Of a stretch of 64,000 nucleotides of DNA, positions 1 to 6,997 are shown in pieces (within the stretch, counting starts at the first letter, position 1; each line of letters opens with the position of its first letter). The notes under the pieces are model-generated. The model was not told the origin of the DNA. It was given only the letters and a program-made list of their open reading frames with translations, and ran no database searches. Origin of the DNA: an uncultured Eubacteriales bacterium (GTDB lineage: Bacteria; Bacillota; Clostridia; TANB77; CAG-508); assembly GCA_948443845.1 (NCBI GenBank), contig CAOJUE010000004.1, positions 26,597 through 90,596 on the forward strand, given 5' to 3'. A program made the position numbers and the translations under genes.

Positions 1-98
1 TTTAGTTTATAAATGAAAATTGAACCTAAGCCTGTAATTACTATTATTCCAAGAATCATAAAAACCATAACAAGTTTTATTTGTATGCTTTTTACCAT
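1..98 (-). CDS. Sensor histidine kinase, N-terminal fragment (cut by window edge)
   Basis: The reading frame opens with ATG at 96-98, preceded by an AAAGG ribosome site, and runs off the window. The 32 visible residues begin MVKSIQIKLVMVFMILGI and form a short basic start followed by one hydrophobic membrane segment. This is how WalK-type sensor kinases of Firmicutes begin (established family pattern). No kinase domain is visible, so the call rests on the N-terminus only. A WalR-type regulator lies 25 kb away and is not adjacent. Confidence 0.5.
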   Translation of the reverse strand, partial: MVKSIQIKLVMVFMILGIIVITGLGSIFIYKL

Positions 99-200
99 GA
101 TTTTTTACCTTTCATATAATTGTCTTTTTTATTATATACTTATCTTTTCAGAAATTCAAGTGATTTTTTGTTAAATTTGTGTTACATTTTTTTGAAATAG

Positions 201-235
201 AAAAAGATAGATTTCTAAAAATTAGAAATCCATCT
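201..235 (-). terminator. Intrinsic terminator after the small gene at 270-488
   Basis: A GATAGATTTCTAA / TTAGAAATC(C)ATC hairpin is followed on the minus strand by a run of U. It sits just beyond the stop of the small gene. Confidence 0.7.
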
Positions 236-269
236 TCCATTTTCAAGCCAATACACACTCTGGCGCAAG

Positions 270-488
270 TCAGATAAACTTAGCAACGCAGTTTTTAGTG
301 TATTGACAAACAACTGGGCTTTTATCTATCCCCAATTCTTGCGTTATTTTTATGATTGTTTTTAAATAGCACCATTTGTTTTGTATTTGTTCCTTGGTTG
401 GTATTTTTTCTTCTTTTTCCCAGCTTTCTAAATCCCGATTCATTCCTGTAATTACAAGCACAAATTCTTTAATTCGTTCATCTTCCAT
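270..488 (-). CDS. Small protein of unknown function (72 aa)
   Basis: I do not recognise this protein. The start is chosen at ATG 486-488 because AAGGAAGG lies 8 bases upstream; an upstream in-frame Met lacks a ribosome site. The product is mixed charged, soluble and helical-looking, with three Cys and a C-terminal segment rich in Ile, Lys and Val. It has its own promoter (548-576) and terminator (201-235). Codon 17 is CGG (minus strand, 435-437). This is the only in-frame CGG in the window where a +1 shift does not restore a longer protein: the shifted frame stops within three codons. Either CGG is read here as Arg, or the product is truncated, or the ORF is not translated as drawn. Confidence 0.5.
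   Translation of the reverse strand: MEDERIKEFVLVITGMNRDLESWEKEEKIPTKEQIQNKWCYLKTIIKITQELGIDKSPVVCQYTKNCVAKFI
435..437 (-). other. In-frame CGG without a productive +1 frame (possible exception)
   Basis: The zero-frame context is AAT CGG GAT. Skipping C gives GGG ATT TAG, an immediate stop. This is the one candidate counter-example to the CGG rule described under findings. Confidence 0.6.
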
Positions 489-547
489 AGTAGTATCCTT
501 CCTTTCACTAAGTAGCAAAATTTTTTTAATACGTTACAATGATAAAT

Positions 548-576
548 AATATAACATATTTTTTCAAAAAATTCAA
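548..576 (-). promoter_or_regulatory. Sigma-A promoter for the small gene
   Basis: TTGAAT and TATATT are separated by 17 bases on the minus strand. A palindrome copy (606-631) lies about 30 bases upstream of the -35 box. Confidence 0.6.
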
Positions 577-605
577 GCTTTTTTCAAAAACTTTTCCTTT
601 ATTTT

Positions 606-631
606 AAATATGACATTTTTATGTCATATTT
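606..631. repeat. ATATGACAT palindrome, copy 1
   Basis: AAATATGACAT, a 4-base loop TTTT, then ATGTCATATTT. It overlaps the stop codon of the YoaP-like pseudogene and lies upstream of the promoter at 548-576. Confidence 0.85.
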
Positions 632-1376
632 AGCTATTCAAATACAACTTCTCCACCATATTTTTATTCAGCAACAAATTTGACAAAAACTTTCCGTCTT
701 TAAAATTTGCCCAATTTTGAAAAACACATGGAACATTTTTGGCTTTTTCCAAAGTATCGACTTTTTCAAAATTAATTTTGACTTCTTTTTCTTCTGCATA
801 TTCCTTGATTTCCTTAATACAATTGCTTGTGAACGGACATTGCTCACTATAAAAAATTGTCAATTCTTTCTTCTCAATCTCCATTTTTTTCGCCGTTTCA
901 TTAAATTTCGGTTTCTCCTCTCCAAAACTTAATGCCAATAATTCATATTCTCCAATCGTATCAACCACTTTAAAACCATATTTCTCATAAAATTTCTTTT
1001 CTCCAAAATAGGGCTTTTTCTTTTCCGAAGAAATCGTGCAAATCCCATTTTTTCTGCTGTTTTTTGCAATCTTCAATTGCATATTCCAACAATTCTTTTC
1101 CATATCCATTCTTCTTAAAACTACCTGCCACCCACAAACAATAAATATACAAAAAATTCTCTCCACTTACTGGACACCAAGCCTTTTCCAAAGGCGCATA
1201 TTCATAAAAACTTTCCCTTGCGTATTCAATTTTCGAAAAATATGCCCCTCTGGAATCCTCTCTTTCAACCATTCCTTCTTGGAATTCACACCATTTTGAT
1301 GCTTTTTATCCGAAATCGCACAACACAAATGTTCCTTTTCCAAATTTTCCAATGTCAAATTAACAAATTCATTCAT
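630..1376 (-). pseudogene. YoaP-like GNAT acetyltransferase, broken by two frameshifts
   Basis: Joining three frame segments gives a 248-residue protein resembling the B. subtilis YoaP family: an N-terminal GNAT acetyltransferase fold (the segment from LYIYCLWVAGSF to GYGKELLEY is the acetyl-CoA loop region), then a thioredoxin-like YoaP C-terminal domain with ELTIFYSEQCPF. The start at 1376 has a GGAGAGG ribosome site. Frame is lost near 1202 in a T5 run (one base missing) and regained near 1050 in an A6 run (one extra base), so both ends share a frame. Neither break is at CGG. It follows the radical SAM gene by 13 bases, as the third gene of that operon. It could be a real decayed gene or hold two homopolymer sequencing errors. 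Confidence 0.75.
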
Positions 1377-1389
1377 TTTTTTCCTCTCC

Positions 1390-2271
1390 TTATAAAAAAC
1401 TTAATTGCTCCCCCTCCTCTTTCTTTCGGTAAGCCTGAATAATATCTTTCATCTTATACAACAACCCATATTTCTTACATTCATCTTCAAAAACCTTCCT
1501 CAAATTCTGATTCTGCGAATAGCAAAAATATTGATTTCCAAAAGTTCGAATATATTTTTCCTTCAAATTGGGAAACAATTGCTCCAACTTTTGAAAAAAG
1601 TAATCTCTTTGATTTTCGCGAAGCGTCACTCCTCCCATAGAAAACACAAATTTTGCTCCATTTTCGGCTGATAGGCGAATCACATTTTTGATATTTTCTT
1701 CTGAATCCGTCAAAAACGGCAAAATTGGCGTCAGCAAAGTCCCCACAAGCAAACCCGCATTTGACAATTCTTTCATCGCCTTCCATCTTTCTGACGAAAC
1801 GCAAACACAAGGTTCTATTTTTTTGCACAATACATCATCTGCCGTTGTGATTGTCAATTTTAATATGACATCCGATGTCATATTTATCTTCTGAAACAAA
1901 TCGATATCGCGCACAATCAAATTACTTTTCGTTTCAATTGAAACGCCAAAATGATAATCTGCAATGAGTTTTAGTGCTTTTCTGGTTATTTCATACTGTT
2001 TTTCTAAAGGATTGTAAGTATCCGACATTGCTCCAATGCCAATCACGCCCTTTTTTCGCTTGGATTTCAATTCTTGATGTAAGATTTCAATTTCCTTTTC
2101 TTTCCCACGCACTCTGTCAAAATCCTCTATTTGGTAGCAATTGCTTCGACTATCGCAGTAAATGCATTGGTGGGAACAGCCTTTATACAAGTTCATATTA
2201 TAATCAATCCCAAACCATTCTTCTCCATAGCTTACTTTTTGCAAAATTGATTTTGTAGGTAAAAATTCCAT
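1390..2271 (-). CDS. Radical SAM protein, SPL-like family
   Basis: This 293-residue protein has the radical SAM cluster motif CSHQCIYC (C-x3-C-x2-C) at about residues 32-39, which binds the 4Fe-4S cluster that cleaves S-adenosylmethionine. The motif GIGAMSDTYNPLE and the overall length match the spore-photoproduct-lyase-like radical SAM group, whose substrates are mostly unknown. Its start overlaps the stop of the GyrI-like gene (TAATG), so the two are translationally coupled. A 23-base palindrome copy (1862-1884) lies inside the coding sequence in frame, encoding NMTSDVI, so that repeat was tolerated or selected here. The natural substrate cannot be told from sequence. Confidence 0.88.
   Translation of the reverse strand: MEFLPTKSILQKVSYGEEWFGIDYNMNLYKGCSHQCIYCDSRSNCYQIEDFDRVRGKEKEIEILHQELKSKRKKGVIGIGAMSDTYNPLEKQYEITRKALKLIADYHFGVSIETKSNLIVRDIDLFQKINMTSDVILKLTITTADDVLCKKIEPCVCVSSERWKAMKELSNAGLLVGTLLTPILPFLTDSEENIKNVIRLSAENGAKFVFSMGGVTLRENQRDYFFQKLEQLFPNLKEKYIRTFGNQYFCYSQNQNLRKVFEDECKKYGLLYKMKDIIQAYRKKEEGEQLSFL
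1862..1884. repeat. ATATGACAT palindrome, copy 2 (inside coding sequence)
   Basis: AATATGACAT, loop CCG, ATGTCATATT. It lies in frame within the radical SAM gene. Confidence 0.8.
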
Positions 2272-2896
2272 TATTTTTCCTTTCTTACTGGGATTCGAAT
2301 AACCGTTTTTAAATTTTGTACTTTGGTTCTTCTGGGGTCGGATAAGTAAATTTCGTGATGTTTTCTTACGGTTCCAATGTCATTTTTTAAACCGTTTTCT
2401 TGTATAAATTGTTCCATTTGAGCAATGGTTGCTGGTTCTTCGTCATACGAACCAATGTGCATCATTTGCACACATAAACCTTCTTGGATTTCTTGAAATT
2501 TTGCTTTTTCAATGTCTATTTTTTAATTCATTTTTTGCCCATTTAAATACGTCTAGTGTTACAAATTCTGGTTGTCTTATCATGGAAATCCATTGGAAAT
2601 TTTCTTTTGGGCACGGTGCCCCGTGCCCCTACATGATTCCACCAAAAACCTTCTAATGGTGGAACGACATATTCAAAATAGCCATCAATTGGATTTTTTC
2701 CCATTTTGCTCATTTTTATGGTAAACGACAAGCCATACAATAATTCTATTGCCTTTTGATATTCGCCATTTTCACTATTGGGATTGCCTTTTCCTTCCAC
2801 TAAAATGAATTTCATTTTTGGCACATCGATTAAGCTTGGTTTTGCTTTTGGCAAATATAAGTCTTTATATTCTTTTTTATAATCAAATTTTTCCAT
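2271..2896 (-). CDS. GyrI-like small-molecule-binding protein, one CGG shift plus one homopolymer shift
   Basis: Read with two +1 shifts, the span gives a 207-residue GyrI-like protein: MEKFDYKKEYKDLYLPK at the start, VDVPK-type first strand, IDGYFEYVVPPLEGFWW in the middle, then KENFQWISMIRQPEFVT and VQMMHIGSYDEEPATI near the end. The first shift is at CGG 2621-2623 (GCA CGG G), inside a palindromic insertion (2609-2632); skipping C gives Gly and rejoins the family sequence. The second shift is one extra A in the A6 run near 2520 and does not involve CGG, so the gene may be decaying or carry an error there. The start is at 2896 after AGGAGG. GyrI-like proteins bind hydrophobic small molecules. 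Confidence 0.75.
2609..2632. repeat. GTAGGGGC-type palindromic repeat inserted in a gene
   Basis: On the minus strand it reads GTAGGGGCACGGGGCACCGT then GCCC, a GC-rich palindrome foreign to the AT-rich surroundings. It interrupts the GyrI-like gene between the conserved GFWW and KENFQW segments. Confidence 0.7.
2621..2623 (-). other. CGG +1 shift site in the GyrI-like gene
   Basis: Zero frame GCA CGG GGC; +1 frame GCA-(C)-GGG GCA. The zero frame runs into unrelated sequence and a stop. The +1 frame gives KENFQWISMIRQPE. Confidence 0.8.
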
Positions 2897-2910
2897 TTTT
2901 TCCTCCTGTT

Positions 2911-2940
2911 TATAATATGACATTTTTATGTCATATTATA
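2911..2940. repeat. ATATGACAT palindrome, copy 3
   Basis: 13-base arms TATAATATGACAT / ATGTCATATTATA around TTTT. It sits directly upstream of the ribosome site of the GyrI-like gene and contains a TATAAT-like -10. Confidence 0.85.
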
Positions 2941-2945
2941 AAATT

Positions 2946-3401
2946 CTAATCTTCTAATCCAATATAAATATGAATTTCCTGATTTTGCATATCTTGTGAA
3001 TTGTTTTGATATTCTTCAAAATCGCAATCATATTTTCGTTTCAAGTCCATCTGCCAAATTTTGCCCCAAGCTTCTCCAACTGACTTCTGCACATCGCCTT
3101 TTATGACAAATTTGGCATATTTTCCTTTCGGGATGATTTTCATCATTCTATTTTGAGATTCCTTTTCCACTTCGCAACCTACCATAAAATAGTATGGTTT
3201 GGTATAATCTCCTTCATAATCTGTATACAAACCAATTGTTTTTTGATTTGCCTTATGTTCAATCTTGTCATACTCTCCTTCCGCAAAAAATTTTTGCCAT
3301 AATTTGCCAATATCTTGTACCGATTTACCATTTTCATTTGACGTCTTGATGCCAATCCCTTCTACCCTTTTTTCTTGTAATTCAATGATTTCATATTCCA
3401 T
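2946..3401 (-). CDS. Effector-binding (GyrI/AraC-type) domain protein
   Basis: This 151-residue stand-alone domain opens MEYEIIELQEKRVEGIGIKT, the first strand of the bacterial effector-binding fold, and has IGLYTDYEGDYTKPYYFMVG and a C-terminal IHIYIGLED strand. Such domains bind cationic or hydrophobic ligands and act as sensors or sponges. The start at 3401 follows AGGAGG. It precedes the GyrI-like gene with 49 bases between them, and a palindrome copy lies on either side. I infer a role in sensing or sequestering a toxic small molecule. No DNA-binding domain is present. Confidence 0.8.
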   Translation of the reverse strand: MEYEIIELQEKRVEGIGIKTSNENGKSVQDIGKLWQKFFAEGEYDKIEHKANQKTIGLYTDYEGDYTKPYYFMVGCEVEKESQNRMMKIIPKGKYAKFVIKGDVQKSVGEAWGKIWQMDLKRKYDCDFEEYQNNSQDMQNQEIHIYIGLED

Positions 3402-3433
3402 ATTTTTTTACCTCCTAAAAAAATAATAGCAGG

Positions 3434-3463
3434 TTAAATATGACATCAGGATGTCATATTTAA
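3434..3463. repeat. ATATGACAT palindrome, copy 4
   Basis: 13-base arms TTAAATATGACAT / ATGTCATATTTAA with loop CAGG, about 33 bases upstream of the effector-binding gene's start. It lies where its -35 region should be. Confidence 0.85.
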
Positions 3464-3484
3464 AAAAATAAGTTAGATTAATAG

Positions 3485-3520
3485 AAAAACGATTCCTTTT
3501 ACTCATAAAAGAATCGTTTT
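3485..3520 (-). terminator. Intrinsic terminator after the PIN-associated pair
   Basis: AAAACGATTC and GAATCGTTTT form a stem, with U on the minus-strand exit side, just past the stop at 3528. Confidence 0.75.
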
Positions 3521-3527
3521 ATCTTAT

Positions 3528-3731
3528 TTAATTTAATTCTTCCCTCAAATAATCTTGTAAATCTTCTTTTATGACACCTCCTAATTTTTCTTGTCTTTCT
3601 TTCGTATAATCACCTGTTCCATCACTATACATTTGAAGAAATTTAATCATTCCAACCGTTCCCAATGTTTCTCTTAGCGCTCTTAAACCTTCTTTTCTAA
3701 TTTTTTCTAAATCTTTGGCTGTTACTGCCAT
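3528..3731 (-). CDS. Small partner of the PIN protein (possible antitoxin)
   Basis: The 67-residue acidic, helical protein begins MAVTAKDLEKIRKEGLRALR and contains GDYTKERQEKLGG. It starts right after the PIN gene's stop codon, with a GGAGGTGATG ribosome site inside the PIN gene. Small proteins of this look are found beside PIN genes of this type, and an antitoxin role is an inference. Unlike most toxin-antitoxin pairs, the putative toxin is encoded first. Confidence 0.6.
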   Translation of the reverse strand: MAVTAKDLEKIRKEGLRALRETLGTVGMIKFLQMYSDGTGDYTKERQEKLGGVIKEDLQDYLREELN

Positions 3732-4172
3732 TTACATCACCTCCATTACAAATTCTATCGGATTTACTACCTTTACTTTTAAATTTACTTTCTTTGAAGC
3801 ATTAATCAATTGTCTATCAACTGTTATAAAATAATCTATTTCCTTACTTTCTGCATACGCTATATGATAAGCATCCATAAAATGTATATGAAATTGCTCT
3901 AGTTCTTCGACTCTACTGTCTAATTCATATGTATAAGGAATATTTTCCAAATTAAGCCCATCATATAAATCTTCCACCTGTCTTTTTTTATCCTTACTTG
4001 AAATCTTTTTTATTTCATAATCAATTGCTCTACTTGTATAGATTTTTACTTTATGAGCAATATGTTTTTCCAATATATTCTCAATCGCATTTGCTTCTAA
4101 ATTTATTTTTTCTTGTCTTAAATCATCAAATGGACGATTATAACAACAATTATCTAAATATATTTTTAACAC
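3732..4172 (-). CDS. PIN-domain protein (putative RNase toxin)
   Basis: The protein opens with KIYLDNCCYNRPFDD, whose Asp is the first metal ligand of a PIN nuclease. FMDAYHIAYAESKEIDYFIT near residue 105 supplies further acidic residues. I place the start at GTG 4170-4172, with AGAGG 7 bases upstream, which gives 146 residues; an ATG at 4190 lacks a ribosome site. A promoter (TTGAAT, 17 bases, TATAAT) lies near 4205-4235 and palindrome copy 5 lies further upstream. Together with the downstream small gene it looks like a toxin-antitoxin-type pair. The RNA target is unknown. Confidence 0.75.
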   Translation of the reverse strand: MLKIYLDNCCYNRPFDDLRQEKINLEANAIENILEKHIAHKVKIYTSRAIDYEIKKISSKDKKRQVEDLYDGLNLENIPYTYELDSRVEELEQFHIHFMDAYHIAYAESKEIDYFITVDRQLINASKKVNLKVKVVNPIEFVMEVM

Positions 4173-4257
4173 AAAAATACCTCTTTCCATTCTACTATAT
4201 TTATTATATCATATTTTCTTTTTCTATTCAATTACTTTTTTAAATTTTAGATTCCTT

Positions 4258-4283
4258 AAATATGACATTTTCATGTCATATTT
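4258..4283. repeat. ATATGACAT palindrome, copy 5
   Basis: AAATATGACAT, loop TTTC, ATGTCATATTT. It overlaps the stop codon of the WYL regulator and lies upstream of the PIN promoter. Confidence 0.85.
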
Positions 4284-5175
4284 TAAAATAATTCCCCAAA
4301 CTTCTTCTCAATCTTTTCTTAACTTCATTTCTCACATACTCTGGCGCAACCACTTTCGCAAATTCGCCAAACGATAAAATATAGCCATAAATCCAATCTG
4401 TTTCTGGAAACTCAACCTCTACCAAAAAATCTCCATTTGGCATTTGCTTTATATTTTCCTTCTCAAACTCATCATACACGCGATATGCCTGCTTTTTCGA
4501 AATTTCGACTACTAACTTTACTGTTGCAAAATGCGGTTCTCTTTCAATCAATTCTGGCAACTCTCTTTCAAAGGTTTCGTCCAAAATTTGCACTACCTTC
4601 ATTCTAGCCATTTTAAAAAATCGATAATCTTGCCTATCTCTGGCATATGCCTTCAAATACCATGCTTTATCCCTAAAATAAATTTGCAAAGGCTCAGCCT
4701 GCCTTTCCCTCTCTTCGCCTGCCGAATTATAATACACAAATTGCAACACTTTTCGCGAAAGTACCGCCTCTTTTATCAATTCAAAATTACGATCATGTCC
4801 ACTCACATTTCCCCAACTTGACAAATCAATATCAATCCAATTTGTTCTATTTTTATGAAAAAGTGTACTCATTTTCTCCAAAACCGCTTGCCCATTTTGA
4901 TTGCTCATCTTTTCCATTCCTTGCAACGCAAACAAAATCTGACTTTGTTCTTCTTCTGATAAAATGGCTTTATCGAAAACAAAATCCTCTATCAAACAAA
5001 TTCCTCCACCTTTTCCCTTGTTTGCATACACCGGAATTTTGGCACTACTCAGCACATCAATATCGCGGTAAATAGTTCGAATCGAAACCTCAAAACGTTC
5101 AGCTAATTCCTTGGCTGTAACAGTCTTCTTTTCTAATAAAATATACACTATTTCAAATAATCGATTAATTTGCAT
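4276..5175 (-). CDS. YafY-family transcriptional regulator (HTH-WYL)
   Basis: This 299-residue protein has an N-terminal winged helix (KKTVTAKELAERFEVSIRTI, residues about 15-34), a hinge, then a WYL domain with LQIYFRDKAWYLKAYARDRQ (about residues 160-180) and a C-terminal WCX part with VEFPETDWIYGYILSFGE. WYL domains sense ligands such as nucleotides. It ends in palindrome copy 5 and has copy 6 (5208-5231) just upstream of its -10 box, so autoregulation through this palindrome is a reasonable inference. It is the best candidate regulator of the neighbouring palindrome-marked genes. Confidence 0.88.
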   Translation of the reverse strand: MQINRLFEIVYILLEKKTVTAKELAERFEVSIRTIYRDIDVLSSAKIPVYANKGKGGGICLIEDFVFDKAILSEEEQSQILFALQGMEKMSNQNGQAVLEKMSTLFHKNRTNWIDIDLSSWGNVSGHDRNFELIKEAVLSRKVLQFVYYNSAGEERERQAEPLQIYFRDKAWYLKAYARDRQDYRFFKMARMKVVQILDETFERELPELIEREPHFATVKLVVEISKKQAYRVYDEFEKENIKQMPNGDFLVEVEFPETDWIYGYILSFGEFAKVVAPEYVRNEVKKRLRRSLGNYFKI

Positions 5176-5207
5176 ACTTTTTCTCCTTTGCCATTATTAT
5201 ATCATAT

Positions 5208-5231
5208 AATATGACATTTCAATGTCATATT
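5208..5231. repeat. ATATGACAT palindrome, copy 6 (upstream of WYL regulator)
   Basis: 11-base arms AATATGACATT / AATGTCATATT. On the minus strand it abuts a TATAAT-type -10 of the regulator gene, an operator-like position. Confidence 0.85.
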
Positions 5232-5271
5232 TAAAAATTTGTAATAAAATTTACATTTTTGATGTTCTTCC

Positions 5272-5300
5272 TTGAAATTTGCCTAATTTTTTGATATAGT
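5272..5300 (+). promoter_or_regulatory. Sigma-A promoter for the membrane protein at 5332
   Basis: TTGAAA, 17 bases, TATAGT, ending 31 bases before the start codon. Confidence 0.65.
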
Positions 5301-5331
5301 GGTGTTTAATTAAAATTGAAAGGAGCTTTCT

Positions 5332-6120
5332 ATGGGAAAATTTTCGAAAAAAATGAAAAAGAAATATGAACAAACCAATAAAAGGTCAATTGCAGTATAT
5401 TTAACACTACGCATTTTAGTCATAGTTAGTATGGTTTTTCAAATATTGGCAGGAAATTTGGAAAATGCTTTTATGTGCATTTTATCCCTATTTTTGTTTA
5501 CTCTTCCAACTATTTTTTCTGAAAAATTTAAAATTGGTTTGCCCAGTTTACTAGAAGTCATTATTTATCTATTTATTTTTTCGGCAATGATTTTAGGCGA
5601 AATCAATAATTTCTACGGAATTATTCCTTTTTGGGATACCTTGCTTCATACATTAAATGGATTTTTGTGCGCTGGCATTGGCTTTTCGTTGGTTGATTTA
5701 TTAAATCAAAATAGTCAGAAAATTAATTTATCGCCGATTTATGTGATGATTGTGGCGTTTTGTTTTTCCATGACAATTGGGATTTTGTGGGAATTTTACG
5801 AATTTACCGCAGATACGGTATTTCGTACCGATATGCAAAAAGATCGAATTGTACAAAGTATTTCCTCTGTTGCGTTAAATAAAAACGGCGAAAATGTTCC
5901 GATTAAGGTAAATAACATCGAAAAAACTGAAATTTACACGAAAGATGGAACTGTTACAACAATTGAAAATGGCTATTTGGATATTGGTATTATTGACACA
6001 ATGAAAGATTTATTTGTTAATTTTATCGGTGCGGTTATTTTTAGTGTGATTGGATTTTTGTATGTTAAAAATAGAGATAAATATAAATTTACGGAAAATT
6101 TTATTCCGACGAAACAATAA
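5332..6120 (+). CDS. DUF2238-like integral membrane protein
   Basis: The 262-residue protein has about five hydrophobic segments. It carries FWDTLLHTLNGFLCAGIGFS (about residue 101) and ILWEFYEFTADTVF (about residue 154), acidic and aromatic motifs typical of the DUF2238/YjdF-like membrane family of unknown function. Between the last two membrane segments is a polar loop of about 60 residues. The start is preceded by GAAAGGAG. It is followed after 12 bases by the small FTR-like gene, so the two form an operon. Function is not known. Confidence 0.7.
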   Translation: MGKFSKKMKKKYEQTNKRSIAVYLTLRILVIVSMVFQILAGNLENAFMCILSLFLFTLPTIFSEKFKIGLPSLLEVIIYLFIFSAMILGEINNFYGIIPFWDTLLHTLNGFLCAGIGFSLVDLLNQNSQKINLSPIYVMIVAFCFSMTIGILWEFYEFTADTVFRTDMQKDRIVQSISSVALNKNGENVPIKVNNIEKTEIYTKDGTVTTIENGYLDIGIIDTMKDLFVNFIGAVIFSVIGFLYVKNRDKYKFTENFIPTKQ

Positions 6121-6132
6121 AAGGAGGAAATT

Positions 6133-6342
6133 ATGTCTGTCAAATTTAATGAAAATGAGGAAATTGTGAAACTTGTGCAAGAGGGGTTGAAAAAAACAGG
6201 TGGATATTGCCCTTGTCGAAGGGAAAAAACGCAAGATACGAAATGTATGTGTAAAGAATTTCGCGAGCAAATTGAAGATCCTGATTTTGAGGGATATTGT
6301 CATTGTTTGCTTTATTACAAATCAAAAGGAAATAGCCATTAA
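6133..6342 (+). CDS. Ferredoxin-thioredoxin reductase catalytic-domain protein
   Basis: This 69-residue protein has the full cysteine pattern of the FTR catalytic chain: GGYCPCR (residues about 23-29), KCMCKEFR, and GYCHCLLYYK near the end. In the family these cysteines hold a 4Fe-4S cluster next to a redox-active disulfide and pass electrons from ferredoxin to thioredoxin-like partners. Bacterial non-photosynthetic versions are short, as here. A partner subunit is not visible. The gene follows the membrane protein gene with an AAAGGAGG ribosome site. Confidence 0.88.
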   Translation: MSVKFNENEEIVKLVQEGLKKTGGYCPCRREKTQDTKCMCKEFREQIEDPDFEGYCHCLLYYKSKGNSH

Positions 6343-6361
6343 ACTATTTCCTTGTCTTTTT
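6328..6361 (+). terminator. Intrinsic terminator after the FTR gene
   Basis: GGAAATAG / CTATTTCC stem with the stop codon in its loop, followed by a T-rich tract. Confidence 0.65.
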
Positions 6362-6650
6362 AAAAAGAATGATGATTTCCTCTTCTGCCATGATGATTTC
6401 TAGTTTCAACTGTGTTATAACAATTTTCTTGTCTTACATAAGTATTTGGATTACACATATCGTAAATATATTGCTCAGTCCTTGGACATTCTTCTATATT
6501 GCATTCATATGGATTATATTCATATGGGCTTGTTTGTATGCAGTTTTTGCTATTGCAAAATTCTTGTGAACGATGCATTTGCCCTGCATAAGCCACACAA
6601 GTAATTCCGATTACGCCAAGAAAGCCTATTGCTAATAAAATTTTTTTCAT
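6360..6650 (-). CDS. Small secreted or anchored Cys- and Tyr-rich protein
   Basis: The 96-residue protein has a clear signal peptide (MKKILLAIGFLGVIGITCVA, cleavage likely after AYA). The mature part of about 75 residues has seven Cys plus Asn, Tyr and Glu, and ends in a His/Arg-rich tail NHHGRRGNHHSF. The start is set at 6650 because GGAGGTGAATAAA precedes that ATG. I do not recognise a family. The His-rich tail and Cys suggest metal binding or disulfide bonding, but this is only a suggestion. Confidence 0.65.
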   Translation of the reverse strand: MKKILLAIGFLGVIGITCVAYAGQMHRSQEFCNSKNCIQTSPYEYNPYECNIEECPRTEQYIYDMCNPNTYVRQENCYNTVETRNHHGRRGNHHSF

Positions 6651-6776
6651 TTTATTCACCTCCATTGTTATTTTATGATTGATTGATTTTTATATTATCA
6701 TAAAAATCAATTTTTATCAACCTATTTGGGATTAAAAAAAATTTTTTAGAAAATTTTTGGAATTTTTTATTTGGTC

Positions 6777-6805
6777 TTGACATATAATGGATTATAAGTT
6801 ATAAT
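6777..6805 (+). promoter_or_regulatory. Promoter of tRNA-Cys
   Basis: TTGACA, 17 bases, TATAAT, ending 34 bases upstream of the tRNA. Confidence 0.85.
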
Positions 6806-6839
6806 AAATGAGCATTGCAAAATTAAGTTATATTGAAAT

Positions 6840-6913
6840 GGCGCCATAGCCAAGTGGTAAGGCACGAGTCTGCAAAACTCTGATCCCCGGTCCGAATCCG
6901 GGTGGCGCCTCCA
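6840..6913 (+). tRNA. tRNA-Cys (GCA anticodon)
   Basis: Acceptor arms GGCGCCA and TGGCGCC pair. The anticodon loop is CTGCAAA, giving anticodon GCA. The T-arm contains GGTCCGAATCC, and CCA is encoded. It stands alone with its own promoter and terminator. Confidence 0.95.
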
Positions 6914-6923
6914 GCTATCCTAT

Positions 6924-6961
6924 AAAAATAATACTTCAGTCTAACCTGAAGTATTATTTTT
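6924..6961 (+). terminator. Terminator after tRNA-Cys
   Basis: AATAATACTTCAG / CTGAAGTATTATT perfect stem followed by T. The inverted repeat can also serve the opposite strand. Confidence 0.85.
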
Positions 6962-6997
6962 ATTAAAGTTGCAACATTCTTCTGGTATTCTTGTTTT

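Noticed and set aside
1036-1202. Programmed frameshifting in the YoaP-like gene
   Set aside because: The two breaks are a missing base in a T-run and an extra base in an A-run, compensating each other. There is no shared motif and the segment between is out of frame, so plain damage or read error is likelier.
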